Part shown: piece by piece, positions 1-7,731 of the stretch | How the letters are laid out: each line of letters starts with the position of its first letter | How positions within the stretch are numbered: position 1 is the first letter of the stretch | Assembly (NCBI GenBank): GCA_910578865.1 | Contig: CAJTRM010000021.1 | Location: 1 to 56,742, forward strand | DNA from: an uncultured Dorea sp. | GTDB taxonomy: Bacteria > Bacillota_A > Clostridia > Lachnospirales > Lachnospiraceae | Reading direction: 5' to 3' | Length of the DNA stretch: 56,742 nt | Program-made: the position numbers and the translations under genes | Notes under the pieces: generated by a model | Seen by the model: the letters and a program-made list of their open reading frames with translations, nothing else | Database searches by the model: none | Told to the model about the DNA's origin: nothing

Positions 1-82
1 CCAAAGGACCAGTCAGGATACAGGCAACAATTTTATCTTTGTGGACATCCAGCCCGCAGGAAATTTCCAGAAGGTCTTTCAT
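1..82 (-). CDS. IS110-family transposase, N-terminal fragment at window edge
   Basis: Reverse-strand reading from the ATG at 82 gives MKDLLEIS-CGLDVHKDKIVACIL-TGPL before the window ends. The GLDVHKD block is the hallmark N-terminus of IS110/IS1111 DEDD transposases, and its Asp is the first catalytic acidic residue. An AAAGGAG ribosome binding site lies 9 bases upstream. Only 27 codons are visible, so intactness cannot be judged. It lies beside an integrative-element end, so it may have inserted into that element. Confidence 0.8.
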   Translation of the reverse strand, partial: MKDLLEISCGLDVHKDKIVACILTGPL

Positions 83-300
83 ACAGAGCATCTCCTTTGC
101 AATAGAATGGGCAGGAGATTTGCCCGAGGTGATACGGACTTTGCTACTCGTGCTAACCATAAAAGGCGCGACAATATGCTGTGCTCAAGGGCAAAACATT
201 TACGTTGACAAACGGGGTGCAGATCCTCCAAGGTGCGTCCAAACTTAATCCTGCCTAAAACTATTATAAATCAAAACAGGAAGCTAAAACAGTAGGGGAG
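83..300 (-). ncRNA. Non-coding leader of the IS110 element; candidate bridge RNA region
   Basis: About 200 bases upstream of the IS110 start codon hold no convincing gene. A GGGCA/TGCCC stem (109-113/121-125) lies just before the start. In IS110-group elements the long 5' non-coding end is known to encode a structured bridge RNA that pairs with target and donor DNA. Assigning one here is inference from position only; neither the element boundary nor guide loops could be identified. Confidence 0.3.
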
Positions 301-681
301 CCAGCCCCCTCCTATTTTCATTATAGGCTGTGATAACCCTTCATGATTCGTTGACAACTGAATAGAGCAGATAGATACGTTTGATATGCGGAGAGCCGGT
401 GGAGATTACACGCTATGACCTGTAAAAAATAAAGAGAGCGATTCATGTAATGCTTTACAAGCAACTGTTGGAAAGGTTGTTGCCATGACCTGCATATCTG
501 GATAATGATACACCCGTATGACACGGTTCGCCCATCAGAATGGGAAAGGTGAAAGTCCTGTGGAGCTTGCCAGAGCCATTTATCTGCTAGTTATGGAATA
601 TTGAAAAGGAGGTGCATAAAAACAAGGATATATCCATTTTAACAATTAGAATGAACGATATAAAGAGAGGTATTTTTTATA
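301..681. other. Degraded element sequence between IS110 and xis
   Basis: No gene is supported here. The + strand shows short stop-interrupted stretches, including a closed 28-codon reading at 518-604 (MTRFAHQNGKG... VELARAIYLLVMEY) without a good ribosome binding site. It could be a small accessory ORF or the remnant of one. A G/C-rich imperfect hairpin (around 292-316, TAGGGGAG...CCCCTCCTA then TTTT) could be a terminator or an element edge. The stretch is probably residue of the integrative element whose xis and int follow. Confidence 0.35.
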
Positions 682-876
682 ATGAATAAAACAAAATCCA
701 GAGTAACAAACCAGCCGCTTACTGTAGATATAGAACATCTATCCGCTATGCTGTCCTGTGGTAATGCTGCTGCAAGAAAAATCGGAGAGCAGGCAAAAGC
801 AAAGATTATCATAGGTCGCCGGGTTCTCTATTCTGTGGAAAAGATAAAAAAATATTTGTCATGTCTCGAAGAATAA
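682..876 (+). CDS. xis: Excisionase (Xis), Tn916/Tn1549-like
   Basis: A 64-residue basic protein with a winged-helix/HTH excisionase fold signature: a DIEHLSAMLSCGNAAARKIG helix-turn-helix, then IIIGRRVLYSVEKIKKYL. It matches the small excisionases that sit directly upstream of the integrase in Tn916- and Tn1549-type conjugative elements, where Xis bends the element ends to direct excision. The start ATG at 682 follows an AGAGAGG site. Its position immediately 5' of the integrase pseudogene supports the call. The gene appears intact although its partner integrase is frameshifted. Confidence 0.85.
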   Translation: MNKTKSRVTNQPLTVDIEHLSAMLSCGNAAARKIGEQAKAKIIIGRRVLYSVEKIKKYLSCLEE

Positions 877-909
877 TATCGAATATATGTTTATATTTTC
901 TGTGATTAG

Positions 910-918
910 TGGTATAAT
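910..918 (+). promoter_or_regulatory. Extended -10 promoter for the integrase
   Basis: TGG-TATAAT (TATAAT at 913-918) forms an extended -10 about 60 bases before the integrase start. No good -35 box is visible, which fits an extended -10 promoter. Confidence 0.5.
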
Positions 919-979
919 ATTTGTAGATAAAACCACGTCATGGGAACATTAAAGGGGGCAAAAGAAAGGATTGATTCTC

Positions 980-2199
980 ATGGCAAATAGCAGAAAAGAC
1001 CATAAAGGGAGAAAATTAAGAGAGGGCGAAAGCTGGCGTAATGATGGCAGGTACAGTTACCGTTATACTGATATAAGGACAGGAAAGCGACAGACAATTT
1101 ATGCACAGGATTTACCAGAGCTTAGAGAAAAGGAAAAGCAGATTGCAAAAGACATAGATGATAACATTCTGACTGACAATGCAATTAAGAAGATGACGTT
1201 GAATACCTTGTTTGAGAGGTATCTGGCTACCCGTAAACTGGCTGATTCCACCAGAGTAAACTACACTAGGATTTGGGATAATCAAGTGAGAGATGAAATA
1301 GGGAATATCAAGGTTGTACAGATTTTCCATCACATATTAAAGGCTTTTATTCCAAACTGTCAAAAGCTGGCTATGCTCATTCGACGATTAAAAATATTAA
1401 TACTATGATTTATCCAGCTCTTGAAATGGCGGTTGATGATGATATTATCCGTAAGAATCCAGCAAAGGGTTCTATCAGTGATTATGGCAGACCGGCAAAA
1501 GAACGGGAAGCGTTGTCAATTTCACAGCAGGAAAAGCTCATTGATTTTGTAAAGCAAAGCAATGTCTATAATGTCCATTATCCAATGCTTATGATTATGA
1601 TAGGTACAGGATTGAGGTGTGGTGAATTAATTGGGCTTACATGGAAAGATGTAGACACAAGGGCAAGGAGACTGAATGTAGACCATCAGCTCATTTATAA
1701 AAATCTGGGTGATGGCTGCCGTTTCCACATTTCTACTCCCAAGACTGATTCTGGTATCCGAGTTATACCTATGACGCAGGAAGTACAGAAAGCGTTTGAA
1801 GAACAGAGGAAGATTAACTTTATGCTGGCAAAGGATAAATCAATTGAAGTAGACGGCTATTCGGGGTTTGTTTTTACCGCTAAATCCGGCAGGCCGCTTA
1901 TGCCATATGGGGTAAATAGTGTATTGTATAATATTGTGGATGCTTACAATAAAGAAGAAGTACAGAAAGCAAAGAAAGAACATAGAAAAGCAGAACTACT
2001 TCCAAAAGTATCCGCTCACGTTATGCGTCATACAGCCTGTACCAGAATGGCAGAGTGCCGTATGGATATTAAAGTTTTGCAGTATATCATGGGGCACGCT
2101 CATATTGATGTGACAATGGACGTATATAACCACTTGGGAGACAGAGAAAGAATCGAACAGGAAATTGCAAGGCTGGATAGTATGGCGGTAAATTTCTGA
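980..2199 (+). pseudogene. int: Tyrosine integrase of an integrative element, frameshifted
   Basis: This is a Tn916-like tyrosine recombinase of about 405 residues split in two frames. The first part (ATG 980, GAAAGGA upstream) carries the arm-type DNA-binding N-domain (RKDHKGRKL...YSYRYTDIRTGKRQTIYA) and most of the core-binding domain. It leaves frame after VVQI near a T-run at 1323-1326. The second frame continues as PSHIKGFYSKLSKAGYAHST and through the catalytic domain with Arg (TGLRCGELIG), HVMRH, the second His (MGHAH) and the Tyr nucleophile in DVYNHL. Adding one T restores a continuous frame. This is either a real inactivating deletion or a homopolymer sequencing error. The catalytic residues are otherwise intact. 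Confidence 0.85.
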
Positions 2200-2216
2200 C
2201 ACAAAAATATAAAAAT

Positions 2217-2303
2217 TGGTGTCAAACTGGTGTCAAAACTTATGAAAAGGACAATTACAGGAAAACAAAGTGTGTGCAAACCATTGATTTCAGGCGGTTT
2301 GCA
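2217..2303. repeat. Element-end direct repeats and inverted repeat
   Basis: Just after int are two tandem 11-base units, TGGTGTCAAAC (2217-2227) and TGGTGTCAAAA (2228-2238). Tandem repeats of this kind near element ends serve as integrase arm sites in the Tn916 family. A perfect 8-bp inverted repeat, TGCAAACC/GGTTTGCA (2275-2282/2296-2303), follows and may mark the attachment region or int termination. The exact element/chromosome junction cannot be set without an empty-site sequence. Confidence 0.45.
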
Positions 2304-2320
2304 AAAATTATCAGAAAAAA

Positions 2321-2347
2321 TTAGCACTCACCACTTGACAGTGCTAA
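2321..2347 (+). promoter_or_regulatory. CIRCE operator (HrcA binding site)
   Basis: TTAGCACTC - 9 bases - CAGTGCTAA matches the CIRCE consensus (TTAGCACTC-N9-GAGTGCTAA) at 17 of 18 arm positions. HrcA bound here represses chaperone genes until heat stress. It overlaps the -35 box of the clpB promoter, the expected geometry for repression. Confidence 0.95.
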
Positions 2348-2363
2348 TAACAAATGTTATTGT
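2335..2363 (+). promoter_or_regulatory. clpB promoter
   Basis: TTGACA at 2335-2340, a 17-base spacer, then TATTGT at 2358-2363. The -35 lies inside CIRCE, giving a sigma-A promoter under HrcA control. Confidence 0.65.
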
Positions 2364-2382
2364 TATATTGCAATTATAACAA
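2360..2382. repeat. Second inverted repeat in the clpB leader
   Basis: TTGTTATA (2360-2367) and TATAACAA (2375-2382) form a perfect 8-bp inverted repeat around TTGCAAT. It lies between the -10 and the ribosome binding site. It could be a second operator or a weak leader hairpin; no known regulator motif is recognised. Confidence 0.45.
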
Positions 2383-2405
2383 CAAGCAATATAAGGAGGT
2401 TGTCG

Positions 2406-4994
2406 ATGATGAATATCAGTAAATTTACACAAAAATCTCTCCAGGCTGTTCAGGACTGTGAACGTACCGCCATGGAATATGGCAACCAGGAGATAGATCA
2501 GGAACACTTGCTGTATGGACTGCTGATCCAGGATGACAGTCTGATTCTCAAGCTCATGGAAAAGATGGGAATTGAGAAAAACCAGATGATCAACCGTGTG
2601 GAAGAGGCGCTGAGAAAGAGGGTCAAGGTGCAGGGCGGACAGCCGTATGTGGGGCAGGAACTTAACAAGGCCTTGATTCATGCAGAAGATGAAGCGCGTC
2701 AGATGGGAGATGAATACGTATCTGTGGAGCATCTTTTTCTGTCACTGATGAAACATGCCAACAAGGAACTGAAAAATATTTTCCGGGAGATGGGGATCAG
2801 CCGTGACGGTTTCCTACAGGTACTGTCTACGGTCAGAGGGAACCAGAAGGTGACCAGTGATAATCCGGAGAGTACCTATGATACTCTGAACAAGTACGGC
2901 TCAGATCTGGTGGAGCGCGCCAGGGATCAGAAACTGGATCCTGTGATCGGCCGTGACGGGGAGATCCGCAATCTGGTGCGTATTCTTTCCAGAAAGACAA
3001 AGAATAATCCGGTATTGATCGGTGAGCCGGGCGTAGGGAAGACGGCAGTTGTGGAAGGGCTTGCCCAGCGGATCGTCCGGGGAGATGTGCCGGAAGGTTT
3101 GAAGAATAAAACCATATTTTCTCTGGACATGGGGGCACTGGTGGCCGGAGCCAAATACCGCGGAGAGTTCGAGGAACGCCTGAAGGCAGTTCTGGAGGAG
3201 GTTAAGGAGAGCGACGGCAGGATCATCCTGTTTATCGATGAGCTGCATACCATCGTCGGGGCCGGGAAGACGGACGGAGCCATGGATGCGGGGAACATGT
3301 TAAAGCCTATGCTTGCCAGAGGTGAACTGCACTGTATCGGCGCTACAACCTTAGATGAATACCGTCAGTATATTGAAAAAGATGCAGCCTTGGAGCGGCG
3401 GTTTCAGCCAGTGCTTGTAGAGGAGCCTACAGTGGAGGATGCAGTGTCTATTCTGCGTGGTTTAAAGGAGCGTTATGAAGTATTCCACGGCGTGAAGATC
3501 ACAGACGGCGCTCTGGTGGCGGCAGCCATGCTGTCGGATCGGTACATTTCCGACCGTTTCCTGCCGGATAAGGCTATCGACCTGGTAGATGAGGCCTGCG
3601 CGCTCATTAAGACAGAGCTGGATTCTATGCCTGCGGAGCTGGATGAGCTGCAGAGAAAGATCATGCAGTTTGAGATTGAAGAAGCAGCGCTCAAAAAAGA
3701 AAACGACCGGCTGAGCCAGGATCGCCTGGTAAACCTGCAGCACGAACTGGCGGAACTGAGAGAGGATTTCGCAGGCAAGAAGGCGCAGTGGGATAACGAG
3801 AAGGTGGGAGTCGAGCGAGTTCAGAAGCTCCGTGAGGAGATCGAACAAGTTAATAAGGATATTGAGCGCGCCCAGCATTCCTACGATCTTGAGAAGGCGG
3901 CGGAGCTCCAGTACGGCAGACTTCCGCAGTTGCAGAGGCAGCTTGCCGGGGAGGAAGCCAAAGTGAAGGACGAGGATCGCTCCCTGGTTCACGAGAGCGT
4001 TACCGATGAAGAGATTGCGAGAATCGTGTCAAGGTGGAGCGGGATTCCGGTCTCCCGGCTGAATGAGAGCGAGAGGAGTAAGACGCTTCATCTTGCCGAC
4101 GAGCTTCATAAGCGTGTGATCGGGCAGGATGAGGGGGTCGAGCTTGTTACAGAAGCCATTATCCGATCCAAAGCCGGGATTAAGGATCCGACCAAGCCGA
4201 TTGGTTCCTTCCTGTTCCTGGGTCCGACCGGCGTAGGCAAGACAGAGCTTGCCAAAGCGCTGGCGGAGAGTCTGTTTGACGACGAGAATAATATGGTCCG
4301 TATCGATATGAGCGAGTACATGGAGAAATATTCCGTGTCCAGGCTGATCGGGGCGCCTCCGGGTTATGTAGGATATGATGAGGGCGGGCAGCTTACTGAG
4401 GCCGTCCGGAGAAAACCATATTCTGTCGTACTTTTTGATGAGATCGAGAAGGCCCATCCGGATGTATTTAATGTGCTTCTGCAGGTGCTGGATGACGGAC
4501 GGATCACGGATTCTCAGGGACGTACGGTGGATTTTAAGAATACGATACTGATCATGACGTCCAATATCGGTTCTTCCTGGCTGCTGGACGGGATAGACAA
4601 CATGGGAAATATCAGCGAAGAGAGCCAGCAGGCGGTCATGAATGACCTGCGGGCACATTTCCGTCCGGAGTTTTTGAACCGTCTGGATGAAATGATTATG
4701 TTCCGGCCATTGACGAAAGAAAATATTTATGACATTATTGATTTACTGGTTGCAGATGTCAACAGGCGTCTTACTGATAAGGAGCTTTCCATTGCACTTA
4801 CAGAGGCGGCGAAGAGCCAGGTGGTGGAGGCCGGTTACGACCCGAATTACGGGGCAAGGCCGCTGAAGCGTTATCTGCAGAAGAATGTGGAAACGCTGGC
4901 TGCAAGGCTTATGCTGGAGGGCGGTATAGGAGCAGGTGAGACGATACTGATTGATGTAGCGGACGGGAAATTAACCGCGAGGAGTAAAACATAG
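2406..4994 (+). CDS. clpB: ATP-dependent disaggregase ClpB
   Basis: Hsp100 disaggregase of about 862 residues, the full family length. It pulls polypeptides out of aggregates through its hexamer pore together with DnaK. Visible domains are an N-domain (NISKFTQKSLQAVQ), AAA1 with Walker A GEPGVGKT near residue 206 and FIDELHT, a long coiled-coil middle domain (residues ~400-540, Lys/Glu/Leu rich), and AAA2 with GPTGVGKTE near residue 606 and the C-terminal LNRLDEMI region. The start is ATG 2406 or 2409 after AAGGAGG. CIRCE upstream shows HrcA heat-shock control. The stop overlaps the dinB start by one base. Confidence 0.97.
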   Translation: MMNISKFTQKSLQAVQDCERTAMEYGNQEIDQEHLLYGLLIQDDSLILKLMEKMGIEKNQMINRVEEALRKRVKVQGGQPYVGQELNKALIHAEDEARQMGDEYVSVEHLFLSLMKHANKELKNIFREMGISRDGFLQVLSTVRGNQKVTSDNPESTYDTLNKYGSDLVERARDQKLDPVIGRDGEIRNLVRILSRKTKNNPVLIGEPGVGKTAVVEGLAQRIVRGDVPEGLKNKTIFSLDMGALVAGAKYRGEFEERLKAVLEEVKESDGRIILFIDELHTIVGAGKTDGAMDAGNMLKPMLARGELHCIGATTLDEYRQYIEKDAALERRFQPVLVEEPTVEDAVSILRGLKERYEVFHGVKITDGALVAAAMLSDRYISDRFLPDKAIDLVDEACALIKTELDSMPAELDELQRKIMQFEIEEAALKKENDRLSQDRLVNLQHELAELREDFAGKKAQWDNEKVGVERVQKLREEIEQVNKDIERAQHSYDLEKAAELQYGRLPQLQRQLAGEEAKVKDEDRSLVHESVTDEEIARIVSRWSGIPVSRLNESERSKTLHLADELHKRVIGQDEGVELVTEAIIRSKAGIKDPTKPIGSFLFLGPTGVGKTELAKALAESLFDDENNMVRIDMSEYMEKYSVSRLIGAPPGYVGYDEGGQLTEAVRRKPYSVVLFDEIEKAHPDVFNVLLQVLDDGRITDSQGRTVDFKNTILIMTSNIGSSWLLDGIDNMGNISEESQQAVMNDLRAHFRPEFLNRLDEMIMFRPLTKENIYDIIDLLVADVNRRLTDKELSIALTEAAKSQVVEAGYDPNYGARPLKRYLQKNVETLAARLMLEGGIGAGETILIDVADGKLTARSKT

Positions 4995-6217
4995 TGTCGA
5001 TAATCTTTCATATTGATGTGAATTCTGCGTTTCTTAGCTGGACGGCAATTGAACAATTGAAACAGGGGGCAGAGGTGGATCTGCGGGACATTGCGTCCAT
5101 CATCGGTGGAGACCAGGCGTCCCGCCACGGGGTAGTCCTTGCAAAGTCTGTCCCTGCCAAAAAGTATGGCATTCGCACGGGGGAACCGGTAGCGAATGCC
5201 ATTCGTAAGTGTCCGAATCTTGTCATGGCACCCCCGGATCACAGAATGTATAAAGGGTACAGCCGGATGATGATGGAGTTTTTAAAGAGTTACACACCGG
5301 ATATCGAGCAGGTCAGTATTGATGAGTGCTATATGGATTTTACCGGCATTGCCGGACGGTATGCATCTCCGGTGGAAGGGGCGCTGGAAATTAAAAATGA
5401 GGTGCGTCGCCGGTTTGGATTTACGGTCAATGTGGGAATTTCTTCAAATAAGCTGCTGGCAAAAATGGCATCCGATTTTGAAAAACCAGATAAGGTGCAT
5501 ACACTGTTTCCCGAAGAAGTGCCGGGAAAAATGTGGCCTCTCCCCGTCAGTGAGTTATACATGGCCGGAAGATCCAGTGTGGAAACGCTGGAGAAGCTGG
5601 AGGTCCGCACCATCGGTGATCTGGCAAAGATGGATCCCCGGCTGGTGGAGCTGCATCTGAAAAGCCATGGCAGGAGGCTGTGGGAGTTTGCAAACGGTAT
5701 GGATGACTCTCATGTGGAGACGGAAAAGGCGGAGGTGAAGGGAATCGGAAATTCCACTACATTGGCCAGAGATGCCCGCACAGAGGAAGAAGCGTGCAGA
5801 GTCCTTCTCGGGCTGGCGGAAAGTGTGGGCGGGAGGCTCAGGAAAGCCGGGCAAAAGGCGGGGATGCTGAGTGTGGAGATTAAGTATCACAATTTTGAAT
5901 CCTGTTCCCATCAGAAACAATTGTTAAAGGCAACCAACAGTGACCAGGCAATTTACCGCACAGCAGCCGAACTGTTCCGGGAACTGTGGAACCATGAGCC
6001 GGTACGTCTCCTGGGAATCAGAAGTTCCAAGCTGATGGAAGAGGGGGAACCGGAGCAGCTGAGTATATTTGACATTGAGTTTGTGCAGGAGCCCGGGAAA
6101 GCCCCGGAAGAAAAAGCGTCAGAAAAAAAGCGGGAAAAGCTTGATAAGGCGTTGGATGCAATTCGGAAAAAATACGGGGAGAAAGCAGTGGTCAGGGGCA
6201 GCTTCCTGGAACTGTAG
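4994..6217 (+). CDS. dinB: DNA polymerase IV (Y family)
   Basis: Translesion polymerase of 407 residues. It copies damaged templates with low fidelity. The palm motifs are visible: HIDVNSAF at the N-terminus (first catalytic Asp) and SIDECYMDF near residue 107 (catalytic Asp-Glu). Then come the HhH thumb (VETLEKLEVRTIGDLAKMD) and a little-finger domain with VKGIGNSTTLARD. The start is GTG at 4994, overlapping the clpB TAG by one base, with no separate promoter seen. Its translation is probably coupled to clpB, which would place an error-prone polymerase in the HrcA heat-shock regulon. The C-terminal Glu/Lys-rich tail (KAPEEKASEKKREK) is likely disordered. Confidence 0.95.
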   Translation: MSIIFHIDVNSAFLSWTAIEQLKQGAEVDLRDIASIIGGDQASRHGVVLAKSVPAKKYGIRTGEPVANAIRKCPNLVMAPPDHRMYKGYSRMMMEFLKSYTPDIEQVSIDECYMDFTGIAGRYASPVEGALEIKNEVRRRFGFTVNVGISSNKLLAKMASDFEKPDKVHTLFPEEVPGKMWPLPVSELYMAGRSSVETLEKLEVRTIGDLAKMDPRLVELHLKSHGRRLWEFANGMDDSHVETEKAEVKGIGNSTTLARDARTEEEACRVLLGLAESVGGRLRKAGQKAGMLSVEIKYHNFESCSHQKQLLKATNSDQAIYRTAAELFRELWNHEPVRLLGIRSSKLMEEGEPEQLSIFDIEFVQEPGKAPEEKASEKKREKLDKALDAIRKKYGEKAVVRGSFLEL

Positions 6218-6232
6218 CATTGCAAAGGAGAA

Positions 6233-6481
6233 TCATTTATGTATAAGTGCCCGTGCAGCTTCAAATTTGGCACATTCTACATAGATACAATATACATTCG
6301 CCCGTTCTCTGTTTAATCCTAAACTTCCCCGACCTGTCACGAAAAATAATGTCAGGAAATGAAGCAGAGGGTTACCGGATTTGATTTTTTCGTTGTAAGG
6401 GATATGATTTTCCTGCAAAATTTGTTTAATATATAAATATTGATCAAGGGAATCCCCTTCATACAGTATTTGATGGTTCAT
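6233..6481 (-). CDS. Small hypothetical protein, DUF2007-like
   Basis: An 82-residue reverse-strand protein with a near-ideal AAGGAGGG site 6 bases before its ATG, so it is likely real. It begins with LYEGDSLDQYLYIKQILQEN, ends NVYCIYVECAKFEAARALI, and has a hydrophobic/basic centre (LLHFLTLFFVTGRG). This alpha-beta then beta-alpha pattern resembles the DUF2007 putative signal-transducing family, but the match is by eye only. It is convergent with dinB and only 15 bases from its stop. No clear promoter was found. Function unknown. Confidence 0.6.
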   Translation of the reverse strand: MNHQILYEGDSLDQYLYIKQILQENHIPYNEKIKSGNPLLHFLTLFFVTGRGSLGLNRERANVYCIYVECAKFEAARALIHK

Positions 6482-6576
6482 AGTTTTCCCTCCTTAAAAG
6501 TAGTGTGTCTTTGACTTTTTCAATATAACATTTAATGTCTAAAATAATCTGTAGAAAATTTCATTCTTAAAGGGTG

Positions 6577-6605
6577 TTGACAAAGATATTTCCGGGGAAT
6601 ATACT
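6577..6605 (+). promoter_or_regulatory. Strong promoter of the yitT leader
   Basis: TTGACA (6577-6582), a 17-base spacer, TATACT (6600-6605). This near-consensus sigma-A promoter starts a leader of roughly 160 bases before yitT. Confidence 0.8.
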
Positions 6606-6620
6606 AATAAACGTAAAGAG

Positions 6621-6661
6621 CAGTTGCGAATTATATTTATATAGTTTGCGGCTGTTTTTTT
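6621..6661 (+). terminator. Intrinsic terminator in the yitT leader (attenuator candidate)
   Basis: CAGTTGCGAA (6621-6630) pairs along its full 10 bases, with three G-U pairs, with TTTGCGGCTG (6645-6654), followed by seven Ts. It lies only ~10-50 bases after the predicted start site and ~115 bases before the yitT start codon. It should therefore either produce a ~50-nt RNA or attenuate yitT. No ligand-binding fold was recognised. Confidence 0.65.
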
Positions 6662-6775
6662 GTTCTAATAGGAAAGGCAGGCCCTTTGCGGCGGCAGCAT
6701 ACGTGAATGGTCAGGAAACAGAGGGGTCTATTGTTTACGCATTGGTTTAAAGTAAGGAAGAGGAGGCATACAAAA

Positions 6776-7645
6776 ATGAAGCGTATAAACTGGAAGGAAT
6801 TGATGATTGATATTTTAGTGGATATTGTGGCAGGCATGATCATTGCCGTGGGGATTTATAATTTTGCCCTGAACGCCAACTTCCCGGTGGCAGGGTTTTC
6901 CGGGATTGCGATTATCATGTACCACTTATTCGGGCTTCCGGTGGGAGCTGGAACCATAGCGCTGAATATACCGGTAGCCATTTTCTGCTACAAGTTCCTG
7001 GGGAGGACGTTTTTCCTGAAATCCATGAAGTCTATGGTGATCTCCTCACTTTTGATGGATTATGTGGCGCCCCTGCTCCCGGTATATGACGGTGACCGGC
7101 TGCTTGCAGCCCTCTGTATGGGAGTTCTGTGTGGTATTGGTTACGCCATGATCTTTATGAGAGGCTCTTCCACCGGCGGCCAGGATTTTATCAGTATGGC
7201 TATTAAGAAAGTAAAGCCTCATATGACTCTTGGAATTATAACATTTATCCTGGATGTCTGTACCATTGTCCTTGGTACGGCTCTGGTATTTAAAGATGTG
7301 GACGGGCTGATCTACGGCGTTCTTGTGACTTATCTGATGGCCATTGTCCTGGATCGTATTATGTACGGAATTGACGAAGGCAAGATGACGCTGATCGTGA
7401 CAGAGCACGGCGAAAAGGTATCGGAACAGATTGACGAATATTCCGGGCGGGGGGCTACGATCCTCCACGGAGTCGGAAGCTATTCCAAACGGAAAAAGGA
7501 TGTGGTTATGTGTGCCTGCAACAATAAGCAGATGTATACCATCAAGAAAATGGTCCGTCAGATTGACCCGCAGGCGTTTACGGTTATTATGGATTCCAAT
7601 GAGGTGGTAGGCGAAGGGTTTAAAGAAGAGATCAGTGACCTGTAG
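6776..7645 (+). CDS. YitT-family membrane protein
   Basis: A 289-residue protein of the YitT/YqfU/YvjA group. The first ~200 residues form about five membrane helices with the family motifs NFPVAGFSGIAII, RGSSTGGQDFIS and DRIMYGIDEGK. The last ~80 residues are the soluble DUF2179 domain (TLIVTEHGEKVSEQI ... DPQAFTVIMDSNEVVGEGF). The cellular role of the family is poorly known. The start ATG 6776 has AGGAGG 9 bases upstream; an upstream in-frame ATG at 6707 lacks a site. Expression probably passes through the leader terminator at 6621-6661. Confidence 0.9.
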   Translation: MKRINWKELMIDILVDIVAGMIIAVGIYNFALNANFPVAGFSGIAIIMYHLFGLPVGAGTIALNIPVAIFCYKFLGRTFFLKSMKSMVISSLLMDYVAPLLPVYDGDRLLAALCMGVLCGIGYAMIFMRGSSTGGQDFISMAIKKVKPHMTLGIITFILDVCTIVLGTALVFKDVDGLIYGVLVTYLMAIVLDRIMYGIDEGKMTLIVTEHGEKVSEQIDEYSGRGATILHGVGSYSKRKKDVVMCACNNKQMYTIKKMVRQIDPQAFTVIMDSNEVVGEGFKEEISDL

Positions 7646-7685
7646 ATGATCAGATTTTCATAAGTTTCACATTTTTTCTGTCACA

Positions 7686-7718
7686 CAGACAAAAAAGTGT
7701 TGTCTAATTAAGTAGACA
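7686..7718 (+). promoter_or_regulatory. Overlapping inverted repeats before the ECF sigma gene
   Basis: TGTCTA (7701-7706) and TAGACA (7713-7718) form a perfect palindrome whose last base is the first base of the AGGAGG site. An upstream AGACAA (near 7687) can pair instead with TTGTCT (7700-7705). The two pairings exclude each other, so this is either a protein operator or an RNA switch at the ribosome binding site. Confidence 0.4.
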
Positions 7719-7731
7719 GGAGGTAAAATCT

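Noticed and set aside
4029..4658. A 209-codon reverse frame inside clpB
   Set aside because: Complementary to the AAA2 domain, without a start signal or recognisable domain.
6241..6315. Short + strand frame with an AAAGGAG before ATG 6240, after dinB
   Set aside because: It is opposite the better-supported 82-residue reverse gene and ends after about 25 codons with no features; the GGAG is probably coincidental.
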